Below are positions 10,160 through 21,834 of a stretch of DNA of 64,000 nucleotides, piece after piece. Made by a program: the position numbers and the translations under genes. The stretch is from Sabellastarte sp. h YS-2021 (Eukaryota > Annelida > Polychaeta > Sabellida > Sabellidae). The stretch lies in assembly GCA_964017235.1 (NCBI GenBank), contig OZ024931.1, positions 95,870,221 through 95,934,220 on the forward strand, in the 5' to 3' direction. The notes beneath the pieces are model-generated. The model was not told where the DNA came from. It was given only the letters and a program-made list of their open reading frames with translations, and ran no database searches. Each line of letters opens with the position of its first letter. Within the stretch, counting starts at the first letter, position 1.

Positions 10160-10874
10160 GGTACAACTGATTTACTCAACAGTGATAACCTCAAAAGTAG
10201 CTATTACTCAGCTATGCAATGAGCTACAGGTCTGCAATTTTACTATGTTATAGCTGACCCAAAAGTGGCTCAATAATATATTATACTCGATTCTCTAAAT
10301 GCAATAATTTTCAAGTTACATGTGATTTTATTCAATATGGAAGTTACTGAAAAGTCAGAGAGTAGCTATTACTCACTTTGCTATGGGGATAGATGCCCAA
10401 GTTACTCACCATGTTGTAGCTATGGAAAAAGTAGCTGAATAGCATATTTTAACAAAATGCTCTAAATACAATATTTTTCAAGTTATAAGTGATTTTGTGC
10501 ATGATTTCATGACTTTAATTCATTAAAAATTATTTCAAAAATTCATACAAAAATGATTTTAAAAAGACCCAAGCCTGATACTCACACAATGGAATCTACT
10601 TGTGGCCTAGTACATATAGGTGAGAGAAGAGAGAAATCCCTGCAATAGTCAATGAGAAAATTGTGATTAAGTGTTGAAATTTTCATACTTTGGTTGGGGG
10701 TACTTTACTTGTTATGGCTCTGGGGAAACGATGAATAAACAAATCTGCATGCCTTGAACAATTTTTCATTATTGATTGATAAGGTAAAACTATCTTTAAA
10801 AAAACCACCATGTCTCTGGGCCTCGTACTTTTGGAGGAGAGTTTTTCATGCGGACGACGCAGAATGATGCCATA
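10160..10874. repeat. H2 right-end module
   Basis: This stretch shows AGTAGCTATTACTC units, then a single-copy segment (CCTAGTACATATA, GAGAAATCCCTGCAATAGTCA, TTGAACAATTTTTCAT, GCGGACG). It aligns over its length with 44500-45089 in H2b. It defines the conserved 3' part of family H2 upstream of the terminal hairpin. Confidence 0.85.
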
Positions 10875-10905
10875 ATGTCGGCTGACTGACAAGTCAGCCG
10901 ACATA

Positions 10906-11500
10906 AAAACCTCTCAATTAAATTATTTTGAAGTTGCAAGCTACTTGCTCATTAAAAATGTCAAAATAGCTATTACTCAGTTAGATGTGTAGCTACAGCT
11001 CTGAAAATTAGCCACGACATAGCACATCAGAAAGTAGTTGAACAACATGTTTCAGAAAAACGCTCTAAATTCAATAGTTTTATAATTACAAGGCATTTAC
11101 TCAAAGATGAAGTACAAGTATCAAAGTAGCTGTTACTCAGTTACCTACTGAACTAGACCTCTGAAATTATGACATGAGACAGATCATCAAAATGTCAAAG
11201 TAGCTATTACTCATTTAGCATTATAGCTAGAGCTCTGAAAATTGATGAACATGAAAAAGTAGATGAACAACATATTTAATAAACAAGTGACTTGCTCCTT
11301 GGCAAAATAATAAAGCAGCTATTACTCAGTTAGCATTATAGCTACAGCTCTGAAAATTTGCCAACCCGCAGAACATCAGAAAGTAGATGAACAACATATT
11401 TTGCCAAAACCACTTAATTTAATACTTTTGAAGTTACAAGTCATTTACTCCTTACTATAATAGCACAGTAGCTATTATTCAGTTAGCTCAGTTAGGTCCT
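10906..11500. repeat. AGTAGCTATTACTC-type array (right flank of H2a)
   Basis: Continues the 5401-5677 array. The units are diverged and shorter, with CAAAGTAGCTATTACTCAGTTAGC and GAACAACATATTT blocks. It merges into the 151-bp array near 11500. Confidence 0.8.
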
Positions 11501-12032
11501 AGAGGAGTAGTCTATAGTACCCTTTGGGTCCAAAATTTTGTCAAAATTGCTCTATCTCTTATGGTTTTTGAGATAAACAATATTTTCCATTTTCACCAAA
11601 TTTAAAGATGGCGGCCGAAATGTGGAAAAGTCTAACTTTTTCAGATATCCTACAGAAGTAGTCCTTGGTAACCTAGGGGGTCCAAAGTTTGCCTGAAATT
11701 GCTCTATCTCTTACGTCTTTCGAGATAAACAACATTTTCCATTTCCGCCAAAATTAAAGATGACAGCCAAAAATCAGAAAAGTCTAAATTTTTCAGAGGT
11801 GCTGGTAGAATCGTACTTAGAACCCTGGGTGTACAAAATTTGCCCGGAATCGTTCTATCTCTTATGGTTTTCGAGATAAACGTCATTTTACATTTCCACA
11901 AAAATTTAAGACTGCGGTAAAACATCTGAAAAGTCAACATGTTTCAGAGGTGCTACAGCAGTAGTCCTTATGTGCCTGGGGGTCCAAAATTTACCCGGAA
12001 TCGCTCTATATCTTACGGTTTTCGAGATTAAC
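11500..12032. repeat. 151-bp tandem array, left part
   Basis: CTCTATCTCTTA recurs at 11551, 11702, 11853 and 12003, a period of 150-151 bp. Units carry TTTTCGAGATAAAC, a CCATTTCCGCCAAAATT block and AAGATGGCGGCC (11605-11616). The array is cut by DIRS copy D1a and resumes at 24357 in the same phase. Confidence 0.95.
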
Positions 12033-12264
12033 TTGAAAATTTTGATTACTTAAATGTAGCTTTTATAAGCTACAAGCTTACCATGTGGAACTGAATGCTG
12101 ATCTCGGATGGCCGCAGGCCCGGCCAACGTCTAAGAAAAATAGACATTTATAGTTGGCCGTAGCCTCGGGTTGTCATCTCGTGGTACAATATGAGATCTC
12201 GTCCTACTTTCTCGTTGCAATTTTAACCCATACCCCTCAGCTGTAATACAGCGGGAGGCAGGGT

Positions 12265-12400
12265 GGGACTCTCTTCAGTTCCACATGGTAAGCTTGTAGT
12301 TGCAAAAGCTGCATTTAAGTAATCAAAATTTTCAATTTTATTGCGCTACAATAGCTTATCATGTGGAACTGAATGCTGAATCCAACCGCTCGGTGGAGGG
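12265..12400. repeat. DIRS internal complementary region (D1a)
   Basis: The outermost sequences of the two D1 ends lie head to head here. TTAAGTAATCAAAATTTTC (complement of the 3' terminus) is followed at once by TTTTATTGCGCTACAATAG (complement of the 5' terminus). DIRS elements use this region as a splint for circle formation, and it is diagnostic for the family. Confidence 0.8.
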
Positions 12401-12748
12401 ATTACAGCTGAGACTGGAAGAGATGTCAATTTTTCTTAGATTTTGAAGTAATAGAGAGAATGAATGTTAGAAAATGCCAGTCTGAGTCCCGTTTACAGTG
12501 CCCCAATCCTGAAGACCGGGCCTGTAAAAAGCCAAAAACCTGAATGAAAGACTGACAGTGCTAAAAACTGTCTGGATGTTTGTATAGTAGGAGAGAAGTG
12601 CAGCCCATGCTCACTTAGGCAGAGTAAAGCCCCTAGGGCTACCATGACAGAAAAAACAAGCCCTAAGCTTGAAATTCTCATAATTTTGCCACCCTAGAAT
12701 GAGATTAATGACAACCTTAATAAGTCCTTAATACATAATACAAAAATA

Positions 12749-13788
12749 GCATCAGAGATGCCCATACCCCACAGCCTGGGGAAATAGTTTTCAACACCAT
12801 GAGATATAGAAGTAGTGAAACAGTACACAGATTGGGATACTTTCAGAGCAGTGTCAGTGTCCAAATAATGTTTAAGTAGAGAAAATAACATCTAAGAGAA
12901 AGAAATTACATGTCAAGAATAAGTATTAAAACAAGACATTTCAGTAAACTAAAAATTATGAAGCTTTAAGACTTCTCCCATTTTTATTTTCATTTGTATG
13001 GTCGAATTATGGTTTGGATGTTTTGAATATTACCCATACATACAGATGTAGTAATACATGCTTTTAGGCGGAATTGGGGCAAAACCTGTGGCTCACTTGA
13101 TGCAATACCATCTGTTACAATGGAAAGTTGCAAAAGTAAAACAGCTGAAGTAATATGACTTTAACAGTGCTTAATCTACACCAAAAGACACCCAAAGGTG
13201 CAACAACCAAGATTCAAGTAAAAAGATATAAGAGAGATATAAGAGAGATAAATAGTATCAGATATCCTCGTAGAGACATAAAATAGCATCAGATATGCAA
13301 GATCAAAGGTCAAATCCAGGTCACACCATGATGTTGCAAACATATAACCCTTGACCAATGTCCCTACCAAATATCAACTTCCTACGCCTTATGGTTTCCA
13401 AAATATAGCCCGGACAAGATTTTATAGGTCAAGGTCACTACAGCAAGGTCAAAGGTCAAATCAAGGTCAGACCATGACGTTGCACACCTACACCCCCTAA
13501 CCAATGTCCCTACCAAGTATCAACTTCCTACACCTTATGGTTTCTGAGATATAGCCCAGACAAGATTTTCAAACTTAAGGTCACTACGGCAAGGTCAAAT
13601 CAAGGTCAGACAATGACGTTGCACACCTACACCTCCTAACCAATGTCCCTACCAAGTATCAACTTCCTACACCTTACGGTTTCTGAGATACAGCCCGGAC
13701 AAACTTTTTCCCGCCGCCCGGCAGCCCATCTGGACACCATGGGTGAAAACAATACCCTGACAGCCCTTAAGGGCTGTGGGGTAATAAA
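12749..13788. mobile_element. H4a: Helentron-like element inside D1a, ~1.0 kb
   Basis: Left hairpin GCATC-AGA-GATGC (12749-12761), then TACCCCACAGCC (12765-12776). Right palindrome ACAGCCCTTAAGGGCTGT (13760-13777), then GGGGTAATAAAA. The last ~500 bp are 138-145 bp units with AAGGTCAAAGGTCAAATCAAGG and CTTATGGTTTC(C/T)GAGATATAGCCC. Copies H4b (about 34981-36060) and H4c (right end to 48456) share these landmarks. No protein. Confidence 0.7.
13300..13700. repeat. H4 core array, ~139-bp units
   Basis: GTTGCACACCTACACC recurs about 139 bp apart (13480, 13619). Units contain direct AGGTCA repeats, for example AGGTCA-A-AGGTCA at 13446-13458, and the block TACACCTTAYGGTTTCTGAGATA. Confidence 0.85.
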
Positions 13789-13790
13789 AA

Positions 13791-14880
13791 CTAAAATATA
13801 AATATATAAAAAGACCTTACCCAAACATCTTGATGAGGTAAACCTATACCTAGACCCTGGGATTTAGACTCCTGAGCTTTCCAGTGACAGGCTTGCATGA
13901 TTTGGTCCACCGATACCCCACCGTAAAAGGCCTTAGATGCCGCGAAGGCCCTAATGTCATGTGCTTTAACTTGGACCAGGTCCAAGGCTTGGTGGTCTGC
14001 TTGTTTATAACAAACAAAGTAGAATGGTTTGTTTCAACCAAGAAGAGAGCATAGCTGGCCTGATGTCTGAGGTGTGTCCTTTCTTGAAGGAGATGAAAAG
14101 TAGGGATCGAGACCCTCTCAGATCTTTGGTTCGATCCAAAAAATACCTCAGGGCCCGTTCTCTGAATGTCTATCTACAATGGTAGTCAAAGCAGGAACAG
14201 TCACCGAAGACACACTTGAGAACCTTCTCTTGCTAGTTGGTTTTTGGCTATGAAATCAGAAGAAGGGAACAAGGCAACCTTTTCCCATTGGCCTAGATTA
14301 GATACTTGTTTGCGACCCAGGCATGAATTTTGCTGCGGCACTTGCCGGAGGCCAAAGCTAGCAAGAAAGCAGTTTTGAGAGTGAGATGTTTGACGTCTGT
14401 GTCTTTCATAGGCTCAAAAGGTGCTTTTGTGAGCTCATTTAGCACAACAGAAATATTCCATTTTGGAAGATTCCTGGAACTTTTAGGACGATCCCTGTGA
14501 AAACTGGAGAGTAACCTGTGAAGGTCTGAGTTTTGTGAAATATGATGCCCAGCTGGGCCCTTAGTGTCAACAACGGCTGTCCTGTAACCATCAATGGTCG
14601 AGGGGCGCCTGTTTAGATTTTGGTACAGGTATATAAAAGAGTCTGAGACTTGTTTCACATAGGGAGTGGAGAAATCCACCAAATTTTCTCTGCACCATTT
14701 CTCAGATAGGGCCCACTTTAACTTGTAGATGGTCCTTGTTGATGACCTCTGAGCTACAGCAATTCTCTCTGCCACACCAGGCGTGGAGGTTGAGATGTTG
14801 TGGATTACTGTGAAACACATAGTTGTGGGACTGTTTGAGAAGAGTTCTTGACACTGGTAGTTGAAGTGAGATCTCTGTTG
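13791..14880 (-). pseudogene. D1a tyrosine recombinase region (fossil)
   Basis: Minus-strand frames show a DIRS-type tyrosine recombinase: an N-terminal SAM-like part (NRRPSTIDGYRTAVVD), a core part (LTLKTAFLLALASGKCRSKIHAW) and a C-terminal part with HDIRAFAAS, the H-x-x-R box. The same protein is recognisable at 54.2-54.9 kb and, for family D2, near 49.9-50.8 kb. It is broken. Confidence 0.8.
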
Positions 14881-15177
14881 AGAGCTGCACTAGGTCGCAA
14901 AACCAGGGCATTCCTGGCCAGCCTGGGGCTATTACAATGATTAGGCAATTGCATTGCCTGATTTTTGAATCACCCTGTGAAGGAGAGCTGTCAGAGGGTA
15001 AGCATAGGCAGTGAGACCCAACTAGTTTATGTTTAGAGCATCTATGTCCCAAGCATTTGGGACTGGGACTGGAGACACATACAGTGGAAGTTTGTGGTTC
15101 AGACGAGTGGCAAATAGATCTAGATGAGGGGTGAACCACTTTTGACAGATCTGTTTGAATACCTGTGGATGCAGTGA

Positions 15178-15480
15178 CTATCCTGTCGACTGTACTTGGT
15201 TCGACCTGGACAGAAGGTCGGCCATCACATTCAGACACCCTGGAATGTGTCTGGCTTTTAAAATAGTCTGGTGATGATGGCACCATGTCATGATCTTCCA
15301 CAGGAGAGCACACATCTCTGTTGAGTGAGTTCCTCGTTTGTTTATGTAGGCTACCACTGTTGAGTTGTCCGTTGCAACCGACACAGTTTGGTTTTGACAC
15401 TGGTCCTTGAAAATTCGAAGGGCCAGGGAAACCGCCTTCAACTCTAGAACATTTATGTGTAGCCTTTTTTTTTTGTCTGA
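15178..15480 (-). pseudogene. D1a RNase H region (fossil)
   Basis: The translation has LHINVLELKAVSLAL and VATDNSTVVAYINK, then a HIPGCLNVMADLLSR C-terminal box. This matches the RNase H that follows reverse transcriptase in DIRS elements. It is continuous with the RT region upstream. The element as a whole is inactive. Confidence 0.8.
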
Positions 15481-16351
15481 CCACAGACCCTTGAAGGGGT
15501 TTGCTCTAAGTGAGTGCCCCAGCCTTCGTTTGAGGCGTCTGTAAAGAGTGGATACTGTGGTCTTTGGGATGAAGGTCTGCACCTTTCATCACGTTTGTGA
15601 GATTCTGCCACCACTCTAGGTGTGCTGAAATGGTTTCTGTCAAAGGAAGGAGTTTGTCCAGCGACTGAGGATATCTCCAGTGCTCCTTGAGGTGAAACTG
15701 AAAGGGCCTCAAGTGAAGGCGTCCCTCAGGGACCATTTTCTCCATTGAGGCAAGCAACCCAATTAGCGACATCAAACATCTTGCAGTTAAAACATGTTTT
15801 GACTTGAGACGTAGGATCAAATCCTGAGGTTTGAGCCATCTCTCTTGAGTGGGTTTTACAAGGGCTGAATCTAGATGGTATTCAAAGCCCCCGAACGAAA
15901 ACACCTGAGTTGGTTTTAGTTTGGATTTCTCCTGATTTATTATCCACCCCAAGGACTGGGTTAGGTATTTCCTTGAGTTTGGGTGGAAGGGGATGTGAAG
16001 GTAAGCGTCCGATAGGTCTATCGACGATACCCATTCCCCTGGAATCAGGGACGTCCTGATGGACTCTGGAGTTTCCATTTTGAACTTTTCTACAAGTAGA
16101 AAAGTGTTGAGTCTGCTTAAGTCTATTACTGGCCTCCACCATTGGTGACGCTTGGGGACTAGGAACAGGCGAGAGTAAAACCGAGAGATTTTACATTTTC
16201 TACCCTTTATATTGCGTTCTTTAACAGAAGAGACTGGATAAGCTTGGTCTTTTTGAAGGGCCTTGTATCCTGACTGAATCAGAGGAAATCTGGCAAGATT
16301 TGGTTTGCACATGAATGGCAGAATGTAGCCATTGGTGATAATGTTTAACAC
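15481..16351 (-). pseudogene. D1a reverse transcriptase region (fossil)
   Basis: Recognisable DIRS-type RT blocks are SRLFLVPKRHQWWRPVIDLS and WVSSIDLSDAYLHIPFHP, and a thumb-side segment SLIGLLASMEKMVPEGR. It lies between the gag-like and RNase H regions, the normal order. It is degraded compared with a full RT domain and is a fossil. Confidence 0.8.
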
Positions 16352-16379
16352 ATTGTATAAACATTTGTTTGTTTGCCAG

Positions 16380-16865
16380 TCTCTTCTGAAAGAACGGAGG
16401 TGACCTCCTACTGGTGGACTGAGGGAGGCTTTTAAGGAGTCATTGGGGGAGGGGTTTACACGCCCTCGTCCCCTAGAGTGGGGTCAAAAATTACCCTTGG
16501 AGCCTCTGAAATTCGGTTTCCCCCTACCTGGGGAAAACGGTGGATACTGCTTGGAATGGAATGACCCCCATTGGGGTGTTTCCTGTAGGAGCCTCAAGAT
16601 TGTGGGGAGCGTGAAAGGGCTGATTGGTAGGGCCTAAACCCGAGGTGTTATTACGGGTGCCTTGTGGAGGAACTCCTGTCCCTCCTAAACTAATAGGGAA
16701 TGGGGAACTTTTAAGTTCTTAAAATCTGGTATCTTCCCTGAATTCCCCATACTCATTCTGTTTCTATACACCCATGAAATTGAGTTTAACCTGTCTGGTA
16801 GTAGCCTTGCTACTGTCTTAATAGATATCCGTGACAAGGTTGCATTCAGAACAAGCATTCTGACG
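16380..16865 (-). pseudogene. D1a gag-like ORF1, 3' part (fossil)
   Basis: Nucleotide similarity to 56700-57090 (the D1b gag/RT boundary) is clear: CTACTGGTGGACTGAGGGAGG, CCTCGTCCCCTAGAGTGGGG. H3a splits the region from its remainder at about 21835. Confidence 0.65.
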
Positions 16866-16959
16866 CATGCATTTATCTCCCGCCGTATAAATAAGATGTA
16901 CTAAAGATAGTGGAATATAAATTTTCTTGTGAGATGGAGGCACATGTAGAAGTGACAAG

Positions 16960-17530
16960 TTTAATGTTTGATTGCAATACTTTTAAAGACAAAAGGCATT
17001 GATTCATTTTAGTAGCTATTACTCTGCCATCCAAAGAGCTACAGTTCTACAACTTTAATATGCAGCAGATCACCCAAAAGTAGGTGAATGACTTATTTAG
17101 AAGAAATTGCCTACCTGTAATACTTTTACAGATAAAAGACATTTACTCATTTTAGTAGCTATTACTCAGCTATCCAAAGAGCTACAGTTCTGCAACTTCA
17201 CTATGTGGTAGATCACCCAAAAGTAGGTAAATGACTTATTTAGAAGGAATTGCCTACCTGTAATACTTTTAGAGATAAAAGACATTTACTCATTTTAGTA
17301 GCTATTACTCAGCTATCCAAAGAGCTACAGTTCTGCAACTTCACTATGTGGTAGATCACCCACAAGTAGGTGAATGACTTATTTAGAAGGAATTGCCTAC
17401 CTGTAATACTTTTAGAGATAAAAGACATTTACTCATTTTAGTAGCTATTACTCAGCTATCCAAAGAGCTACAGTTCTGCAACTTCAGTATGTGGTAGATC
17501 ACCCAAAAGTATGTGAATGACTTATTAGAA
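16960..17530. repeat. 143-bp tandem array, 4 units (H3a)
   Basis: GCCTACCTGTAATAC recurs at 17109, 17252 and 17395, a 143-bp period. Units are about 95% alike and include TAGTAGCTATTACTCAGCTAT and AGAGATAAAAGACATTTACTC. Confidence 0.95.
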
Positions 17531-17580
17531 CTAGACCAAGGACGCATCTGTGGCCAGATGCAAAATGTATCCACCGGCAA
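17531..17580. repeat. H1 left-end signature inside H3a
   Basis: CTAGACC is followed by hairpin GCATCTG-TGGC-CAGATGC (17544-17561) and TGTATCCACCGG (17566-17577). Relative to 2621-2638 both arms of the hairpin have changed while pairing is kept (GCATCGG/CCGATGC versus GCATCTG/CAGATGC). No H1 right end follows before the H3a right end. Confidence 0.7.
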
Positions 17581-18435
17581 AGGCAAAAGTAGCTATTACC
17601 CAGCCATAGCATGAGCTAGAAGTCTGAAATTTTTATTATGTTATAGCTGACCCAAAAGTAGGTGAATAATATATTTGCACAAAATTCTCTAAATCCAATA
17701 GTTTTCACGTTACAATTGATTTTACTCATGATGGAAGTTAGTAAAAAGTCCAAAGTTAGTAAAAAGTCCAAAAGTAGCTATTACTCACTTAGCTATTGAG
17801 ATAGACACCCAAGTTACTCACCATGTTGTTGCTATTGAAAAAGTAGGTGAATATCATATTTTAACAAAATGCTCTAAATGCAATACTTTTCAAGTTATAA
17901 ATGATGTAGTGTTGAGTAAGAACTTCAAAGTAGCTATTACTCAGCTATGCTATGAGCCACAGGTCTGGAACTTAACTATGTTATAGCTGCTTCAAAATAG
18001 GTGAATAACATATTGCAACTAAATAATGTAAATGCAAGAGTATTCAAGTTATAAGTGATTTACCCAACAGTGATAACCTAAAAGTAGCTATTACTCAGCT
18101 ATGCAATGAGCTACAGGTCTGAAATTTTACTATGTTATAGCTGACCCAAAAGTAGATGAATAACACATTTGCATAAAATTCTGTAAATACAACAGTTTTC
18201 AAGTTACAAGTGATTTTACTCATGATGGAAGTTAGTGAAAAATCCAAAAGTAGCTATTACTCACTTAGCTATTGAGATAGACACCCAAGTTACTCACCAT
18301 GCTGTAGCTATGGAAAAAGTAGCTGAATAACATATTTTAACAAAGTGCTCTAAATGCAATACTTTTCAAGTTATAATTGATTTAGGGCATGATTTCATTA
18401 CTTTTAATGAATAAAAAATTATTTTAAAAAGTCAT
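17581..18435. repeat. ~155-bp AGTAGCTATTACTC-type array (H3a)
   Basis: About 5 units of the same family as 42190-44545. The last part (18200-18430, with TACTCATGATGGAAGTTAGTG and CACCCAAGTTACTCACCATG) is the same module found at 10320-10500 and 44525-44720 in H2 elements. Modules are therefore shared between element families. Confidence 0.85.
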
Positions 18436-18439
18436 AAAA

Positions 18440-20130
18440 AAACTTTAGCATGTGGAAGCTCTCCAAAATGTAGGTGAATGAGTTATTTGAGAAATACTGG
18501 CTATCTGCAATACTTTTAGACATAATTAGCATGTACTCATTTTGGGTAGGTGAGTAATTAACTATGGGTCAGAAACTTCAAGCGAAAGCTCTCCCAAAGG
18601 AAGGTGAATGAGTTAGTTGAGAAAAATTGGCTATCTGCAGTACTTTTAGAGATAATTCGCATTAACTCATTTTGAGTAGGTGAGTAATTAGCTATGGGTC
18701 TGAAACTTCACCATGTGAAAGCTCTTCCAAAAGTTGGTGAATGAGTTATTTGAGAAAAATTGGCTATCTGCAGTACCTTTAGAGATAATTCATATTTACT
18801 CATTTTGAGTAGGTGAGTAATTAGCTGTGGGTCTAAAACTTCACCAAGTGAAAGCTCTTCCCAAAGTAGGTGAATGAGTTATTTGAGAAAAATTGGCTAT
18901 CTGCAATACTTTTACAGATAATTAGCATTAACTCATTTTGATTAGGTGAGTACTTAGCTACAGGTCTGAAACTTCACCAAGTGAAAGCTCTCCCAAAAGT
19001 AGGTGAATGAGTTAGTTGAGAAAAATTGGCCATCTGCAGTACTTTTAGAGATAATTCGCATTAACTCATTTTGAGTAGGTGAGTAATTAGCTATGGGTCT
19101 GAAACTTCACCAAGTGAAAGCTCTTCCGAAAGTAGGTGAATGAGGTATTTGAGAAAAATTGGCTATCTGCAGTACTTTTAGAGATAATTCGCATTTACTC
19201 ATTTTGAGGTGAATAATTAGCTATGGGTGTGAAACTTCACCATGTGAAAGCTCTTCCAAAATTTGGTGAATGAGTTATTTGAGAAAAATTGGCTATCTGC
19301 AGTACTTTTAGAGATAATTCATATTTACTCCTTTTGAGTAGGTGAGTAATTAGCTATGGGTCTAAAACTTCACCAAGTGAAAGCTCTTCCCAAAGTAGGT
19401 GAATGAGTTATTTGAGAAAAATTGGCTATCTGCAATACTTTCAGAGATAATTAGCATTTACTCATTTTGATTAGGTGAGTAATTAGCTACAGGTCTGAAA
19501 CTTCACCAAGTGAAAGCTCTCCCAAAAGTAGGTGAATGAGTTATTTGAGAAAAATTGGCTATCTGCAATACTTTTAGAGATAATTCACATTTACTCATTT
19601 TGAGTAGGTGAGTAATTAGCTATGGGTCTGAAATTCACCATGTGAAAGCTCTTCCAAAAGTTGGTGAATCAGTTAGTTGAGAAAAATTGGCTATCTGCAG
19701 TACTTTTAGAGATAATTCGTATTTACTCATTTTGAGCAGGTGAGTAATTAGCTATGGGTCTGAAACTTTACCAAGTGAAAGCTCTTCCCAAAGTAGGTGA
19801 ATGAGTTATTTGAGAAAAATTGGCTATCTGCAGTACTTTTAGATATAATTCGCATTTACTCGTTTTGAGTAGGTGAGTAATTAGCTATGGGTCTGAAACT
19901 TCAAGTGAAAGCTCTTCCAAAAGTAGGTGAATGAGTTATTTGAGAAAAATTGGCTATCTGCAGTACTTTTAGATATAATTCACATTTACTCATTTTGAGT
20001 AGGTGAGTAATTAGCACTTCACCAAGTGAAAGCTCTCCCAAAAGTAGGTGAATGAGGTATTTGAGAAAAATTGGCTATCTGCAGTACTTTTAGAGATAAT
20101 TCGCATTTACTCATTTTGAGTTATTTGACA
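18440..20130. repeat. 132-bp tandem array, about 13 units (H3a)
   Basis: Same family as 7600-8838: GTGAAAGCTCT, AGTAGGTGAATGAGTTATTTGAG, TTGGCTATCTGCA(A/G)TAC. Some units are shortened by 10-30 bp. Confidence 0.95.
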
Positions 20131-21570
20131 TTTACTCCTCCTGTTATTTAGCTACAAATGAGAAAATAGCTATTACTCACTTATGGCATGCAATAGAACC
20201 CTAAACTATGTACCATCTTACAGCTAAGGACAAAGTAGCTGAACAACATATTTTAGGAAAATACTCTAACTGCAATAGTTTTGGAGTTACAATGGCTTTA
20301 CTCAACAGTCAGAATTTCAAAGTAGCTATCACTCAGCTATCCAAGGTGCAACAGGTCTGAAACTTTACCATGTGATAGCTTACCAAAAAGTAGATGGATA
20401 ACATATTTGAAAAGATTTCCCTAACTTTAATACTTTTGAAGATATTTGACATTTACTCCTTTTGTTATTTAGCTACAAATGAGAAAATAGCTATTACTCA
20501 CTTATGGCATGCAATAGAACCCTAAACTATATACCATCTTATAGCTAAGGACAAAGTAGCTGAACAACATATTTTAGGAAAACAGTCTAACTGCAATAAT
20601 TTTGGAGTTACAATGGCTTTACTCAACAGTCAGAATTTCAAAGTAGCTATTACTCAGCTATCCAAGGTGCAACAGGTCTGAAACTTTACTATGTGATAGC
20701 TTACCAAAAAGTAGATGAATAACATATATGAAAAAATTTCCCTAACTTTAATACTTTTGAAGATATTTGACATTTACTTCTTCTGTTATTTAGCTACAAA
20801 TGAGAAAATAGCTATTACTCACTTACGGCATGCAATAGAACCCCAAACCATGTACCATCTTATAGCTAAGGAAAAAGTAGCTGAACAACATATTTTAGGG
20901 AAACACTCTAACTGCAATGGTTTTGGAGTTACAATGGCTTTACTCAACAATCAGAATTTCAAAGTAGCTATTACTCACCTATCCAAGGTGCAACAGGTCT
21001 GAAACTTTACTATGTGATAGCTTACCAAAAAGTAGATGAACAACATATTTGGAAAGATTTCCCTAACTTTAATACTTTTGAAGATATCTGACATTTACTT
21101 CTTCTGTTATTTAGCTACAAATGAGAAAATAGCTATTAATCACTAATGGCATGCAACAGAACCCCAAACTATGTACCATCTTATAGCTAAGGAAAAAGTA
21201 GCTGAACAACATATTTTAGGGAAACACTCTAACTGCAATGGTTTTGGAGTTACAATGGCTTTACTCAACAATCAGAATTTCAAAGTAGCTATTGCTCAGC
21301 TATCCAAGGTGCAACAGGTCTGAAACTTTACTATGTGATAGCTTACCAAAAAGTAGATGAACAACATATTTGAAAAGATTTCTGTAACTCTAATACTTTG
21401 GAAGATATTTGACATTTACTCCTTTTGTTATTTAGCTACAAATGAGAAAATAGCTATTACTCACTTATGGCATGCAATGGGACCCCAAACTATGTACCAT
21501 CTTATAGCTAAGGACAAAGTAGCTGAACAACATATTTGAAGAAAAAGTTGTTTCTGCAATAGTTTTTGAG
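20130..21570. repeat. 321-bp dimeric tandem array, 4.5 units (H3a)
   Basis: GCTACAAATGAG recurs at 20151, 20472, 20793, 21114 and 21435, an exact 321-bp period. Each unit consists of two related ~160-bp halves. One carries TCACTTATGGCATGCAATAGAA, the other CAGCTATCCAAGGTGCAACAGG, so it is a higher-order (dimer) repeat. The array 25120-27540 is an older relative. Confidence 0.95.
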
Positions 21571-21834
21571 TTATGAGCCCTTTACTCCAAGTAGCTAAGA
21601 TAGCTATTACTCACTTATCGTTAGTCCTAAGTCCATAAAACCAAAAAAATTTTCGAGGGCGTGAAAATTCATTGGGGCAATTAATTTACAAAAATCTGTA
21701 GCTGTAGTAGTTTTGGGAGGAATCTGCGTGACTAACTAACGCACGCACACACGCACGCACGCACGCACACACAGGCATCATTTCATAATCTCCCTCCCGG
21801 GCTAAAGCCCGGCGGGAGATAAAAACCTAGTAAA

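Larger units (their letters stand above)
5678..10905. mobile_element. H2a: Helentron-like element, composite, ~5.2 kb
   Basis: The left end CAAGCAATCAGTGCCCGTGAACGGG forms a short hairpin followed by GTGTCAGCTGAC (5707-5718). The right end is hairpin 10875-10904 (ATGTCGGCTGAC-TGACAA-GTCAGCCGACAT) followed by AAAA. Both ends match H2b (41104-45121). Flanking array sequence joins across it at an A-run. Inside are 155-, 147-, 132- and 169-bp arrays, and two further kinds of element-end motif (H1-like left ends at about 6222 and 6686, an H3-like left motif at 7556-7569). It is therefore a composite of several insertions. Confidence 0.7.
16866..21825. mobile_element. H3a: Helentron-like element inside D1a, ~5.0 kb
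   Basis: Left motif TTTATCTCCCGCCG (16872-16885). The right hairpin 21788-21820 (ATCTCCCTCCCGGGCT-AA-AGCCCGGCGGGAGAT, one bulge) is followed by AAAAA. The two end motifs are inverted copies. D1a gag-like sequence lies on both sides. The core holds four different tandem families in series (143, ~155, 132 and 2x160 bp) and a CA/CG microsatellite 21741-21773 just before the right hairpin. A microsatellite near the hairpin is also known from pearl/DINE-type elements. No protein. Confidence 0.75.

Noticed and set aside
14702-15484. 260-residue open frame overlapping RNase H
   Set aside because: It is an alternative frame of the RNase H/recombinase stretch; the recognisable domain lies in another frame.
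2670-21570. Regular repeats resembling a CRISPR array
   Set aside because: Units of 132-169 bp are contiguous, with no short repeat/spacer alternation and no cas genes, and the DNA is eukaryotic.
21741-21773. CA/CG microsatellite as an independent feature of interest
   Set aside because: It is a constant part of the H3 right end (also at 27690-27720 and 37295-37335), so it is described with the element.
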